Positions 1-8,660 of a stretch of 56,794 nucleotides of DNA are shown here, piece after piece. Location of the stretch: assembly GCF_000502955.1 (NCBI RefSeq), contig NZ_AYWO01000005.1:61549-118342 (forward strand). Direction: 5' to 3'. Origin of the DNA: Mesorhizobium sp. LNHC252B00. Its GTDB lineage: Bacteria; Pseudomonadota; Alphaproteobacteria; Rhizobiales; Rhizobiaceae. Position 1 is the first letter of the stretch, and each line of letters starts with the position of its first letter. Made by a program: the position numbers and the translations under genes. Under the pieces are notes generated by a model that saw nothing but the letters and a program-made list of their open reading frames with translations, did no database searches and was not told where the DNA came from.

Positions 1-2
1 TC

Positions 3-938
3 TTCGGCACCATCCTCGTCTACATGGCCGCCCAGCCGGTTGTCGGCGAGGGCACCAATGCCATGGTCTGGACAGTGCTTATCGAGCACGCGGCGCATTT
101 CGACCCGGCATTGCTCAACGTTGCTTTTGTCTTCTTGCTCCTCGGCTACGGCACCAAAATTGGGCTCGCGCCCTTGCATGCCTGGCTGCCCGATGCGCAT
201 GCGGAAGGCCCGACGCCGATTTCCGCAGTGCTGTCGGGCTTGCTGCTGAACGTCGCGCTCTATGCCGTTCTGCGCTTCAAGCTGCTGCTCGCGGCAAGCC
301 CAGAAGCAATCGCGCCTGGGCCACTGATGATCACGATGGGGCTGACATCGCTTGTTTTCGCAGCCTTCATGCTCTACCGCCGCCGCGACATCAAACGCCT
401 GTTCGCGTACTCCTCGATCGAGCACATGGGCATCATCGTGTTCGCTTTCGGCATGGGTGGCCCGCTCGCCAACTTTGCCGGCCTGCTGCACATGGTCATG
501 CACAGCCTGACCAAGTCGGCGATCTTTTTCACGGTCGGACATATTGCACAGGTCAAGGGGACGCAAAACATAGCGGAGATCCGGGGACTGACGGAGACGC
601 ATCCAGGGCTTGGCTGGGCGCTCGTCATCGGCGTCGTCGCCATTGCCGGCCTCCCCCCGCTCGGCATCTTCATGAGCGAATTCCTGGTCGTGAGTTCGAC
701 ATTTGCAAGACACCCCCTTTTGGCGATGCCGTTGGTATTCGGAATTCTGCTCGCTTTCGGAGCCTTGCTGCTTCGACTGACGGGCGTCGCTTTCGGCGAA
801 CCGCACGGCAGCACCGCGCCCGCCAAAGCGTCCTACGTTCCGATGTATTCCCATTTGGCGTTGGTGTTTGCCGCCGGCATCTATCTGCCGCCTCCACTGG
901 TCACATGGTTCCAGCATGTCGCAAGTATCCTGGGGTGA
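3..938 (+). CDS. hyfF: HyfF-like proton-conducting membrane subunit (5' partial)
   Basis: Integral-membrane antiporter-like subunit of the NuoL/NuoM/HyfF family, which couples electron transfer in Complex-I-like and group-4 hydrogenase-type complexes to ion movement across the inner membrane. The frame is open to the window edge, so the N-terminal third or so is missing; family members are about 480-530 residues and 312 are visible. Family features seen are the segments GTKIGLAPLHAWLPDAHAEG, YSSIEHMG and HSLTKSAIFF, which carry the conserved Lys, His and Glu of the antiporter channel. There are several hydrophobic helices. The gene ends 19 bp before the hyfG-like start, so it belongs to the same operon. 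It could equally be called hydrogenase-4 component F or an Ehr-complex antiporter subunit. Confidence 0.88.
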   Translation, partial: FGTILVYMAAQPVVGEGTNAMVWTVLIEHAAHFDPALLNVAFVFLLLGYGTKIGLAPLHAWLPDAHAEGPTPISAVLSGLLLNVALYAVLRFKLLLAASPEAIAPGPLMITMGLTSLVFAAFMLYRRRDIKRLFAYSSIEHMGIIVFAFGMGGPLANFAGLLHMVMHSLTKSAIFFTVGHIAQVKGTQNIAEIRGLTETHPGLGWALVIGVVAIAGLPPLGIFMSEFLVVSSTFARHPLLAMPLVFGILLAFGALLLRLTGVAFGEPHGSTAPAKASYVPMYSHLALVFAAGIYLPPPLVTWFQHVASILG

Positions 939-957
939 AGCGGACGGAAGAAAAAGC

Positions 958-2475
958 ATGCCCGCACTGATCGACTTCATTCTCGCTGGCCAACGCGTCG
1001 AGAAGCATGCCCCGTGGCCGCGTGCTGTGGCGACCCCGAGAACATGGAGCTTTGCCATCGAGCAACTGGTCGAGGGTCACTGGAGCTTGCTTGGTCTGTG
1101 GGGTGAGCCAATCACCGTCCACATGGCGCTTCTCGATGAAAATGCCAAGGACATCGGCGTTGTCAGCCTGGAATGCCGGGATGGCCGCTACCCGTCGGTC
1201 GGCCGGCTACATGCGCCCGCGTTGCGCCTCGAACGCGCGGCCGCTGACCTGTTTGGGCTCTTGCCGCAAGGCGCGCCCGATACACGACCGTGGCTTGACC
1301 ATGGCCACTGGGGTGTCAGCTATCCATTGGCCACCCGTGTCCGGACATCTGCCCCGACAGCGTCCCCCTACCCCTTCCTGCCTACCGAGGGGGAAAGCCT
1401 GCATCAGATCCCGGTCGGGCCCGTGCATGCCGGCATCATAGAGCCGGGGCATTTCCGGTTCACGGCGAGCGGCGAAACGGTCGTCCGGCTCGAGGAGCGC
1501 CTCGGATATACCCATAAGGGCATAGAAGGTCTGATGGCGGGGTCCGATATCGATCGCGCCGGTAAGCTGGCGGGCAGAATCTCGGGTGACAGCACCGTGG
1601 CATACTCCCTTGCATTTGCCCGCGCGGTCGAAGCGGCGCTGGGTATCCAGGTTCCATCACGTGCGGTCTGGTTGCGGGCGCTCATGGCCGAGTTGGAGCG
1701 CCTGGCCAATCATCTGGGCGACATCGGCGCCATCTGCAATGATGCTGCCTTCGCGATCATGCATGCCCACTGCGGGGCATTGCGCGAGCGTGTATTGCGG
1801 GCAAGCGATGCTGCTTTCGGCCATCGTTTGGTGCGCGACCTTATCGTACCCGGAGGGGTGGCAAGCGAACTAGGCGAGGAGGGAGCGCGCGCGGTTCGGT
1901 CGGTGATCGCGGAGATCAGGCAACGCTTCCCTCACCTGATTGAACTTTACGACAACACTGCCTCGCTGCAGGACCGGACCGTCGGAACCGGCCGACTTAA
2001 CGTGCAGCTTGCCCGGCAATACGCAGCCGGCGGCTATGTCGGTCGCGCCTCTGGTCGCGACTTCGACGCGCGGCGCAGTCCGGGCTACTCCCCTTACGAC
2101 GAACTCAATTTCGAAATAGCTGTCCTTAAGGAGGGCGACGTTAATGCCCGCGTCTGGATCCGCATCCGCGAGGTCGAACAGAGCCTGTCGCTCATCGAGC
2201 AAATCCTGGAGCGGCTGCCCGGCGGTCCGATCCGCGTTGATCTCGCCGCAGCAGACGGGCCGCGCGAGGGCATGGCGCTGGTCGAGGGTTTTCGGGGCGA
2301 CATTCTGGCCTGGCTGCGTATCGGCAAAGGCGGCTTGGTCGAGCGCTGTCACCTGCGCGATCCGTCATGGTTTCAATGGCCTCTGCTTGAAGCGGCGATC
2401 GAAGGAAACATCGTCGCCGACTTCCCGCTGTGCAACAAATCCTTCAACTGCTCTTATTCAGGCCACGATCTCTGA
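958..2475 (+). CDS. hyfG: HyfG/NuoCD-like large subunit lacking Ni-binding cysteines
   Basis: Fusion of a NuoC-like N-terminal domain (about residues 1-130) and a NuoD/hydrogenase-large-subunit domain, 505 aa. The ATG at 958 is chosen because GGAAGA lies just upstream and the preceding gene ends at 938; a longer reading from 868 would overlap hyfF. In true [NiFe] group-4 enzymes the large subunit has an RVCGIC-type L1 motif and a DPCxxC-type L2 motif. Here the L1 position reads RISGDS, and the C-terminus ends CNKSFNCSYSGHDL, where the nickel ligands align with Ser and Gly. The enzyme therefore should not carry a NiFe centre. It resembles the energy-converting-hydrogenase-related (Ehr) group. 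Function is inferred; the redox partner is unknown. Confidence 0.87.
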   Translation: MPALIDFILAGQRVEKHAPWPRAVATPRTWSFAIEQLVEGHWSLLGLWGEPITVHMALLDENAKDIGVVSLECRDGRYPSVGRLHAPALRLERAAADLFGLLPQGAPDTRPWLDHGHWGVSYPLATRVRTSAPTASPYPFLPTEGESLHQIPVGPVHAGIIEPGHFRFTASGETVVRLEERLGYTHKGIEGLMAGSDIDRAGKLAGRISGDSTVAYSLAFARAVEAALGIQVPSRAVWLRALMAELERLANHLGDIGAICNDAAFAIMHAHCGALRERVLRASDAAFGHRLVRDLIVPGGVASELGEEGARAVRSVIAEIRQRFPHLIELYDNTASLQDRTVGTGRLNVQLARQYAAGGYVGRASGRDFDARRSPGYSPYDELNFEIAVLKEGDVNARVWIRIREVEQSLSLIEQILERLPGGPIRVDLAAADGPREGMALVEGFRGDILAWLRIGKGGLVERCHLRDPSWFQWPLLEAAIEGNIVADFPLCNKSFNCSYSGHDL

Positions 2476-2487
2476 GGGTACGCTGTC

Positions 2488-3024
2488 ATGCGCAAGCTGC
2501 TTTTTGAAAGCCTGATACGTCCGCCGCTGACAGAGCGTCCGCCGGCGGCGAGCGACACGGCGGTCGATGAACTCGCGCGCGCGCTCGATGGCGCTGCTCA
2601 CAAACGATTGGGGCGAAGCCTGTCGATCCGGGCAGTCGATGCCGGTTCCTGCAATGGCTGCGAGCTTGAGATGAACGCTCTCAGCAACGCCTTCTATGAC
2701 ATCGAGCGTTTTGGAATCCGCTTCGTCGCATCGCCTCGCCATGCCGATGTACTGCTCGTCACCGGGCCCGTGACCAAGAACATGCGAGAGGCGTTGAAGC
2801 GAACCTACGACGCAACTCCCAATCCCAAATGGGTGGTCGCACTCGGAGATTGCGCCAGGAACGGCGGCTGTTTCGCCGGCAGCTATGCCGTATTGCGCGG
2901 CGTGTCGGAGGCTCTGCCCGTCGACCTGCACATTCCGGGGTGCCCGCCACCGCCAATCGAAATTCTGAAAGGCCTGCTCGCCTTGCTTGAGGGCGTGAAT
3001 TCAAAGAGTGGTCCCCGAAGTTGA
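2488..3024 (+). CDS. hyfI: HyfI/NuoB-like [4Fe-4S] small subunit
   Basis: A 178-aa member of the NuoB/HycG/HyfI family, the electron-transfer subunit that sits next to the large subunit. The four cysteines of the N2-type cluster are visible: GSCNGCELEM, GDCARNGGCF and PGCPPPP. Unlike the large subunit, its cofactor ligands are intact, so electron transfer is probably retained. It starts 12 bp after the hyfG-like gene and is the last gene of the operon seen here. The next 700 bp downstream hold only gene fragments, so later operon members, if any existed, are lost or located elsewhere. Confidence 0.88.
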   Translation: MRKLLFESLIRPPLTERPPAASDTAVDELARALDGAAHKRLGRSLSIRAVDAGSCNGCELEMNALSNAFYDIERFGIRFVASPRHADVLLVTGPVTKNMREALKRTYDATPNPKWVVALGDCARNGGCFAGSYAVLRGVSEALPVDLHIPGCPPPPIEILKGLLALLEGVNSKSGPRS

Positions 3025-3199
3025 ATATCGATGTGGAGGCTTACCAGGCTGGCCTTGTCGCTGCATGTGTCCAATGCATAGGGCTGTCATAGAACGCCTG
3101 CTGGCGACGCCTGCAACGACTTCATTCCATCGGCTGGGTCGGCGGCGGTGTTTTCGGACTCATCATCGCGCTAAGCTGGCGTCAAAAGCGCTGATGAAA

Positions 3200-3530
3200 A
3201 CGTCCACTTCCGCGGTGTTGGGCGTCCCTTTGGACGCCAGCTTTCATTGGAGAGCGCCGTCGTGAGCTCGGTGCATCCGTGGTAAGCTTGGTCGATAATC
3301 AAGCCGCCATCATGCCGACTGAGCGACATGGCTATCTGCATCGCCAGGTCGTTGGCTTCGCTGCCCGAGTTGACGAAGATGCAGGTGTCGAGGTGATCAG
3401 GCAGGTCGGCGGTCAGGCGCGCTGCGTACTCGACCGCCACGTCGCACATGTAGCGCGTATTGGTGTTCAGCGCGCTGGCCTGGCGGTAGATCGCTCTCGC
3501 CACATGCGGATGGCAATGACCAATCTGGGG
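3200..3530 (-). pseudogene. Class III aminotransferase internal fragment
   Basis: On the minus strand a stretch of about 110 codons reads as the middle of a class III (PLP, fold type I) aminotransferase: PQIGHCHPHVARAIYRQ, NTNTRY, FVNSGSEANDLA and DQAYHGCTELT are all family hallmarks. The N-terminal and C-terminal parts, including the PLP-lysine region, are absent. The upstream edge near 3530 runs straight into the start of a LysR gene in another frame. It is a relic, not an expressed enzyme. Codon reading is undamaged inside the fragment, which suggests fairly recent loss. Confidence 0.7.
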
Positions 3531-3646
3531 GAGGAGATCGTTGGCTGGCTGAGCGACAGCTCCATTTGTGCTGCAGATATGCCGCCATTGCGAACCACGC
3601 TTTCAAAGACACGAAACAAGTGGAGATCGGGGCCGGATATCTTCAT
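3530..3646 (-). pseudogene. LysR-family regulator N-terminal fragment
   Basis: An ATG at 3646 (minus strand) opens a typical LysR helix-turn-helix start: DLHLFRVFESVVRNGG followed by SAAQMELSLSQPTISS. The match stops abruptly after about 39 residues, at 3530, where the sequence changes to a class III aminotransferase in a shifted frame. The remaining ~260 residues of the regulator are missing. The junction looks like a deletion scar joining two formerly separate genes. Confidence 0.6.
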
Positions 3647-3773
3647 GAATGCAAATTGCACCGAATGCGCTGGACGGCAAATCGTGGCGATACCCGCGTG
3701 TGGCGAGATCTGGGCGCAAGCAGCGCGGAACTGGGTCGAGCCAGCTTGTCTGTCGGCGCGCTTAGAGAAACGT

Positions 3774-4661
3774 TTACTCCGCCGAAATTCGATTGGCGAG
3801 CAATAGCTGTCGAACGACTGGAGGGGGGTTCTGCTTGCGCCAAGCGAGCCAGAAATCGACCGTATGGGTCCACCACGACAAGGATCGGAATTTGACGCCG
3901 GGTACTTGCGCCCGCGTGGCGCTCGCGGGGACGAAGCCTCGGCCCACGCCGGCCTCGACCAGCCCAAGCATCGCCGAAAGCTGAGACACTTCGTAACGAA
4001 TTTCGGGCCGAAAGCCGGCGCTGGCATATTGCTGAGCAAACCGGACCTGCCAGTTGGTGTCCTCTTCCCGTGGCACAACGACCCATGCCGCCCCGTCCAG
4101 ATCGGGCGGCCGGATCTGCCGCTTCCCAGCCAGCCTGTCGTCCACCGGCAGTGCTAGGAGAAGGCGATCCGCCAGCAGCTTGTGAACCACAACATCATCG
4201 TTTTCAGAGCGTGGCGTGTAGACGATCCCGGCATCGATCACTCCATCCGCGAGCGCCTTTAGCTGCAGTTCGCTATTGAGCGGTACGAGATCTACGGCGA
4301 GCGACGGGCAGCGCGCGCGCAGTTCCCGCAGGTGCTTCGACAGAAGGCCTCCTTGCATGGCTCCATCGACGTATCCAACCCGTATGCGACCCTGCTCTCC
4401 GGATGACAGCGATTGGGCTCGCTGCTTGAAGCCGTTGACCCGACTGAGGATCGCCTTCGCGTCATCCAGCAGCACCGCGCCGACGGCCGTCAAAGTCAAG
4501 CGCTGCTTCTGTCTCCGGAACAGGTCGACGCCCAACTCGCTTTCGAATTCCCGAATGGCCCTGCTCAGCGGCGGTTGCGACACGCGCAGGCGCTGCGCAG
4601 CCCTTGTCACAAGCTCGTTCTCCGCAACCGCGACGAAATATCTCAAATGACGCAGATCCAT
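3774..4661 (-). CDS. LysR-family transcriptional regulator
   Basis: A 295-aa full-length LysR regulator: HTH at residues 1-60 (MDLRHLRYFVAVAE, SQPPLSRAIREFE) followed by a substrate-binding domain. It is closest in style to the CatM/BenM/CbnR group (GRIRVGYVDGAM, DAGIVYTP). It is divergent from the oxidoreductase at 4758 with 96 bp between them, and a 20-bp near-palindrome lies in that gap, so it probably controls that gene and itself in response to an aromatic or related small molecule. The ligand cannot be read from the sequence. Confidence 0.88.
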   Translation of the reverse strand: MDLRHLRYFVAVAENELVTRAAQRLRVSQPPLSRAIREFESELGVDLFRRQKQRLTLTAVGAVLLDDAKAILSRVNGFKQRAQSLSSGEQGRIRVGYVDGAMQGGLLSKHLRELRARCPSLAVDLVPLNSELQLKALADGVIDAGIVYTPRSENDDVVVHKLLADRLLLALPVDDRLAGKRQIRPPDLDGAAWVVVPREEDTNWQVRFAQQYASAGFRPEIRYEVSQLSAMLGLVEAGVGRGFVPASATRAQVPGVKFRSLSWWTHTVDFWLAWRKQNPPPVVRQLLLANRISAE

Positions 4662-4672
4662 CTCATACCATG

Positions 4673-4692
4673 TTGATCTGAACTCATATCAA
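4673..4692. promoter_or_regulatory. Candidate LysR operator (near-palindrome)
   Basis: TTGATCTGAACTCATATCAA is a 20-bp dyad with 8 of 10 positions matched per arm. It contains a T-N11-A type core, placed 12 bp upstream of the divergent LysR start and 65 bp before the oxidoreductase start. Position and symmetry fit autoregulated divergent LysR control; binding itself is inferred. Confidence 0.5.
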
Positions 4693-4757
4693 GAAAGTCC
4701 TTTTCGGTATAGCATGCCGCGCCTAGGTTGTCGCGAAATTTGCCAAAGGAGACCCTT

Positions 4758-5723
4758 GTGAAGGCGATTGTGTTCGATCGGGCTGGCGCGGCCGAAGATG
4801 TTCTTCGCTACAGGGAGGCGCCGAAGCCCGCGTGCGGTCCTCGGCAGGTCCTGCTGCGCGTTACCGCCCGTGTGATCCAGCCGGCCGACCGGCTGTTCAT
4901 CGCCGGCAAATACGGCACGAAACCCGTCTATCCGCAGGTTGCCGGATACGACGGTGCCGGCATCGTCGAACAAGTCGGCGCCGAAGTCCGCGAGATCGAG
5001 ATCGGGTGTCGCGTGGCATTTCGCAGCCCCGGTGCATGGGCCGAATACGCCGCCGTTCCGATCGAACAGGTGCATGCTGTACCCATTGAGCTCTCCGAGC
5101 GTCTGGCTGATGAGGTGGTCTGTCAGTTTCCGCTCAACCCGCTAACCGCCTGGGGCATGCTGGACCTGGCTCCGGCGGTGCCCGGCCATCGTGTTCTGCT
5201 CACTGCGGCGCGCTCCGCGGTTGCCGCCGTCGCCGATCATTTGGCAAGCACGCGGGGCATGACTGTCGAACGCCTAGTGCGCGAGGGCGCGGGCTACCGT
5301 CTTCTTGATGCCGAAAACAGAGCTGTCGGACTCGGTGCCAGCATTGCGGAAACCCTCAGCAAGGTGGAGCCCTATCACCTTGTGCTCGATCCGGTCGGCG
5401 GCCCCGATACGCTCGCGCTCATCGAACGGATTGCTCCCGGAGGGTCGCTGTTCTCCTACGGAGTCCTGGACGACCGGCCGGTTGAAGTTAAGGCCTCGAC
5501 CCTGCTCTACAAGTCCCTGCGGTGGCAGGGTTTCGCGATCAGCGCCTGGCAGCGCAACGGTGGCAGGGAGACCCTCGCGAAGGCGACAAGAGAATGTTGG
5601 GCGCTGCTTGCCGAACATCCAGGCAAGCTGCCCATCGTCGCCCGCTACGGGCTGGAACAGTTCGGCGCCGCAATCGAACACGCGGCGAAGTCCGCGGGCG
5701 AAGGCAAGATTGTGCTGGTCTGA
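4758..5723 (+). CDS. MDR-family (quinone reductase-like) oxidoreductase
   Basis: A 321-aa medium-chain dehydrogenase/reductase without the zinc-binding cysteines, so of the quinone-oxidoreductase or enoyl-reductase type. A GTG start at 4758 is preferred: AAAGGAG lies six bases upstream, and the product then begins MKAIVFDRAGA as relatives do; a start at 4728 would lack this site. The N-terminal GroES-like domain (about 1-115) is normal. The nucleotide-binding loop, usually GxxGGVG, reads LLTAARSAVAAVADHL, so the glycine-rich turn is largely missing and cofactor binding is uncertain. It is divergent from the LysR gene at 3774-4661, its likely regulator. Confidence 0.82.
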   Translation: MKAIVFDRAGAAEDVLRYREAPKPACGPRQVLLRVTARVIQPADRLFIAGKYGTKPVYPQVAGYDGAGIVEQVGAEVREIEIGCRVAFRSPGAWAEYAAVPIEQVHAVPIELSERLADEVVCQFPLNPLTAWGMLDLAPAVPGHRVLLTAARSAVAAVADHLASTRGMTVERLVREGAGYRLLDAENRAVGLGASIAETLSKVEPYHLVLDPVGGPDTLALIERIAPGGSLFSYGVLDDRPVEVKASTLLYKSLRWQGFAISAWQRNGGRETLAKATRECWALLAEHPGKLPIVARYGLEQFGAAIEHAAKSAGEGKIVLV

Positions 5724-5959
5724 ATGCGCGAGCAACTCATGTCGAACTCATCTGAAGACGCAGCCCGCGGGTACCCTGCTTTATCCTCGGCTATGCGAGG
5801 CGCCCGAAGCATGCTGTTCCCTCCCCTATCCCGCACCACTTTGAATGTCGGAAAAAGATGCGACTCGACAAGGATGTCATCTCCATGTCGGAGCAGGATT
5901 GAATTGAAGCCCTGTCGACGGTGTCGTCCTTCGTCGTCCGCCAGTTCGCCCCGCGATTA

Positions 5960-6877
5960 TTATCCATTGCTGATCGCAAGCAAATGTTCAGCGTTGCGTG
6001 GGCCTTTCTGGCGCAATCGCGCAACATCTCTCGACGGCGGCAACCCGAACTGACGAGCATATTCGCGGCTGAACTGGTTTGGGCTTTCGTAACCCACACC
6101 GAACGCGATGGAAGTGGCGTTGCCTTCTCCGGCAATGAGCAGGGATCGGGCGTGTAGCAAGCGCACGTGCTTTTGGTACTGCAGCGGGCTGAGCGCCGTC
6201 ACGGCCTTGAAATGGCGGTGGAACGCGGAAACACTGAGAGCCGCCATCTCCGCTAAAGCCTCGACGCGCAGCGGCTTGGCGAAGTTCCCCCTGATCCACT
6301 GGATGGCGATCCCGATCCGCGACAGAGCAGTGTCAGGCGTGGCGATATCACGGAGCAACCAGCCGAGCGGCCCCTGCAGCACGCGGAAAAGAATTTCGCG
6401 CTCGTAGGCAGGCGCCAGGGCTGCGATCTCGTTCGGACGCTCCATCAAGCGCAGCATGCGAAGCCAGGCGTCGAGCAGGTCCGGTGTGACCGGCGCGACG
6501 GAGAAACCGGGGCTGTAGAGTTCACCTCCAGCAGGTTTGGGCAGGTCGGCCAGCAGATTGGCAAGGATGGCCGGCTCCAGCGTCAGACTGATCGCCAGAT
6601 AGGGTTCTCCGTTTTCAGATGGGTGCACGGAGCCAACCGCTGGCAGATCGACCGACATCACGAAATAGGTCGCGGGATCGTAGCGGAACGTCCGGTCGCC
6701 GACCGTCATCGTCTTCGACCCTCTCAGGATCAGATTGACCATGGGATCGTAGACGGCGGCAAGCTGATGTTCCGGTATCTCGCCCTGAACCATGGCGACA
6801 CGCGGAATGCCCGTCTCCGTGCGGCGGTTCTCCGCGCGAGAAGCCAGTTGCCTGAGTTCCTGAAGCTGCCTGCCCAT
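5960..6877 (-). CDS. AraC-family transcriptional regulator
   Basis: A 305-aa regulator with an N-terminal AraC_N-type (cupin) sensor domain and a C-terminal double helix-turn-helix (about residues 195-295: ALAEMAALSVSAFHRHFK, then SIAFGVGYESPNQFSREY). The frame is open further upstream to 7009, but that would overlap the divergent dehydrogenase start at 7010. The ATG at 6877 gives the usual length and start (MGRQLQELRQLA). It is divergent from the SDR-VOC-SnoaL cluster at 7010-8512 and probably regulates it. The inducer is unknown. Confidence 0.85.
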   Translation of the reverse strand: MGRQLQELRQLASRAENRRTETGIPRVAMVQGEIPEHQLAAVYDPMVNLILRGSKTMTVGDRTFRYDPATYFVMSVDLPAVGSVHPSENGEPYLAISLTLEPAILANLLADLPKPAGGELYSPGFSVAPVTPDLLDAWLRMLRLMERPNEIAALAPAYEREILFRVLQGPLGWLLRDIATPDTALSRIGIAIQWIRGNFAKPLRVEALAEMAALSVSAFHRHFKAVTALSPLQYQKHVRLLHARSLLIAGEGNATSIAFGVGYESPNQFSREYARQFGLPPSRDVARLRQKGPRNAEHLLAISNG

Positions 6878-7009
6878 GGGCAGCGTTGTTTCACAGCGAT
6901 GCACGCGGATCAACAGGAAAGCAGAAATAGGCAAGATCCGAAGAGGATCGTGCGAGCGGCCGCGATCCCCCGCGGCTATCACCTGGTCAGTGAATCCAAG
7001 GAGCACCAA

Positions 7010-7753
7010 ATGAGCATCGTCATCATCACAGGCGGGAGCCGCGGCCTCGGCGCCAGCGTCGCGATCCAGTGCGCCAGGCGCAGCATGGGTGTCATCCTGA
7101 CTTACAACAGCAATCCAGATGCGGCAGCGAAGGTCGTCAAAGCGATCATAGCGGATGGCGGCAAGGCAGTCGCCATAAAGCTGGACGTCAGCGACAGTGC
7201 GGCGTTCCTTGCGTTTCGCGACGCAGTCGGCGAAGCGCTAGCAAAGACCTGGAACAGAAAGACCTTCGATTTCCTCGTCAATAATGCCGGGCACGGGCTC
7301 TACAACCCCATCGCGACGGTGACCGAAGAACAGTTCGAGGGACTGTTCCGCGTGCATCTCAAGGGGCCGTTCTTCCTCACGCAGGCCCTGCTTCCCCTGA
7401 TCGCCGATGGCGGTCACATCGTAAACGTGACGAGCGCGACCAGCCGTGTGGCGACCGCCGGCGTCGCGCCATACGCCTCCTTCAAGGGCGGCCTTGAAGT
7501 CCTGACCCGCTACATGGCCAAGGAGTTCGGCGAGCGCCGCATCCGCGCCAATTCCATCGCACCGGGACCGATCCGCACCGAACTCGGCGGAGGCCTCAGC
7601 GAAGAATTCGAGGCGCTGCTCGCCGGGCAGACTGCGCTCGGTCGCGTCGGCGAACCGGGCGATATCGGCTGCATGGTCGCCGGCCTGCTGTCGGACGAGA
7701 ACCGCTGGATCAACGCCCAGAACATCGAAATCGGCGGCGGCTATATGATTTGA
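7010..7753 (+). CDS. Short-chain dehydrogenase/reductase (SDR)
   Basis: A 247-aa classical SDR. The cofactor loop is TGGSRGLG, the NNAG motif is present, and the catalytic Ser and YxxxK are in SATS and YASFK. It ends IEIGGGYMI like FabG-type members. The ATG at 7010 has AAGGAG seven bases upstream; the long upstream extension of the same frame lies inside the divergent AraC gene and is not coding. It is followed after 10 bp by a VOC gene and then a SnoaL-like gene, one apparent operon. The substrate is not predictable. Confidence 0.9.
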   Translation: MSIVIITGGSRGLGASVAIQCARRSMGVILTYNSNPDAAAKVVKAIIADGGKAVAIKLDVSDSAAFLAFRDAVGEALAKTWNRKTFDFLVNNAGHGLYNPIATVTEEQFEGLFRVHLKGPFFLTQALLPLIADGGHIVNVTSATSRVATAGVAPYASFKGGLEVLTRYMAKEFGERRIRANSIAPGPIRTELGGGLSEEFEALLAGQTALGRVGEPGDIGCMVAGLLSDENRWINAQNIEIGGGYMI

Positions 7754-7763
7754 GGAGGCTCAC

Positions 7764-8166
7764 ATGCTCGAACATATCTTCCTGACAGCAAATGACACGG
7801 CGCGCTCGATCGCCTTTTACGAGAGGATACTCCCGATCCTCGGCATCACCGCTCGCGTCGACTACGACGGCAAGGACGGCCCGGCCGGGCACCCCGACCT
7901 CAAGGGCTTCGTTTCGAAGGGCCGGATGTTCTTCTGGCTGAGGCGGGACACAGCAACACCCGGCGCGGTGCATGTCGGCTTCGTCGACGATTCCGAAGCG
8001 ATGGTGAATTCCCCCCAATGCCGAAGCCTTGGCGGCCGGCGCGACCGAGATCCACGCACCGGGACCGCAGCTTCACTACGATCCCCGCTACTATGCGGCG
8101 CAGGTCAGAGACCCGGACGGTTACAGCCTCGAATTCGTCTTCAAGAGCTGGCAGCACCGGAGCTGA
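7764..8166 (+). pseudogene. VOC (glyoxalase-fold) protein, frameshifted at a C6 run
   Basis: The first 80 or so codons read as a vicinal-oxygen-chelate protein (MLEHIFLTANDTARSIAFYE, then FFWLRRD and HVGFVDDSEAMVN). At the CCCCCC run near 8011-8016 the family match moves to another frame, continuing AEALAAGATEIHAPGPQ, then YYAAQVRDPDGYSLEFVFKS, and stopping at 8166. A one-base change in the run would restore a gene of about 133 residues. The stop lies 4 bp before the next gene. It may be a true frameshift, a phase-variable run or a sequencing error. Confidence 0.75.
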
Positions 8167-8170
8167 AGCG

Positions 8171-8512
8171 ATGACCACCAACACCTTGCGCAAAGCGGCA
8201 GGTGCGCTGATCGCGGCAACCAACGCCTTCGACGCCGACACGGCACTGACCTTGTTCACGCCAGATGCGGTGATCGACGACCCGTCGACCGGCCACCGCT
8301 TCGACGGTCATGCCGGCGTCCGCGACTACATCGAGCGGTATTTCGTAGGCTATCACACGGTCACCCGCTTCCTCTCGATCGAGAGCATCGGCGATGGCCG
8401 AGCGCGCGTGCGGGTCGATTTCACCGGAGACTTTGGTCACGAGATCGGCCTTCTGGACATCTCAGTCAATGCCGCCGGGCTGATCGTTCGCATTGACGCC
8501 GATCTCGAATAA
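8171..8512 (+). CDS. SnoaL/NTF2-like small protein
   Basis: A 113-aa NTF2-fold protein (nuclear transport factor 2/SnoaL-like superfamily): AATNAFDADTALTLFTPDA, the VIDDPSTGHRFDGHAGVRDY segment and a final beta-strand region DISVNAAGLIVRID. Members act as polyketide cyclases, isomerases or ligand-binding proteins. It starts just after the VOC gene in the SDR operon. Nothing in it fixes the substrate. Confidence 0.78.
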   Translation: MTTNTLRKAAGALIAATNAFDADTALTLFTPDAVIDDPSTGHRFDGHAGVRDYIERYFVGYHTVTRFLSIESIGDGRARVRVDFTGDFGHEIGLLDISVNAAGLIVRIDADLE

Positions 8513-8660
8513 CTCGGCTAACCCTACGCGCCAAGGCCGCCGCGATATGCCGGTCAGGGTCCTTGGAGCGTGGGGGCCACGCCTTGCTGGCGTGGACGTA
8601 AATGCGAACGTCTGCTCGACGCGACAACGGCATGCACCACCGAATGGAATCGACAAGAGA

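Noticed and set aside
374..826. Long minus-strand open frame opposite hyfF
   Set aside because: It is antisense to a clear membrane-protein gene; the GC-rich codon pattern creates open frames on the other strand. No family features.
3008..3265. Plus-strand frame after hyfI
   Set aside because: No recognisable family and it overlaps the aminotransferase relic. A short hydrophobic C-terminal-like stretch (ending near 3195) was seen in another frame but is too short to call.
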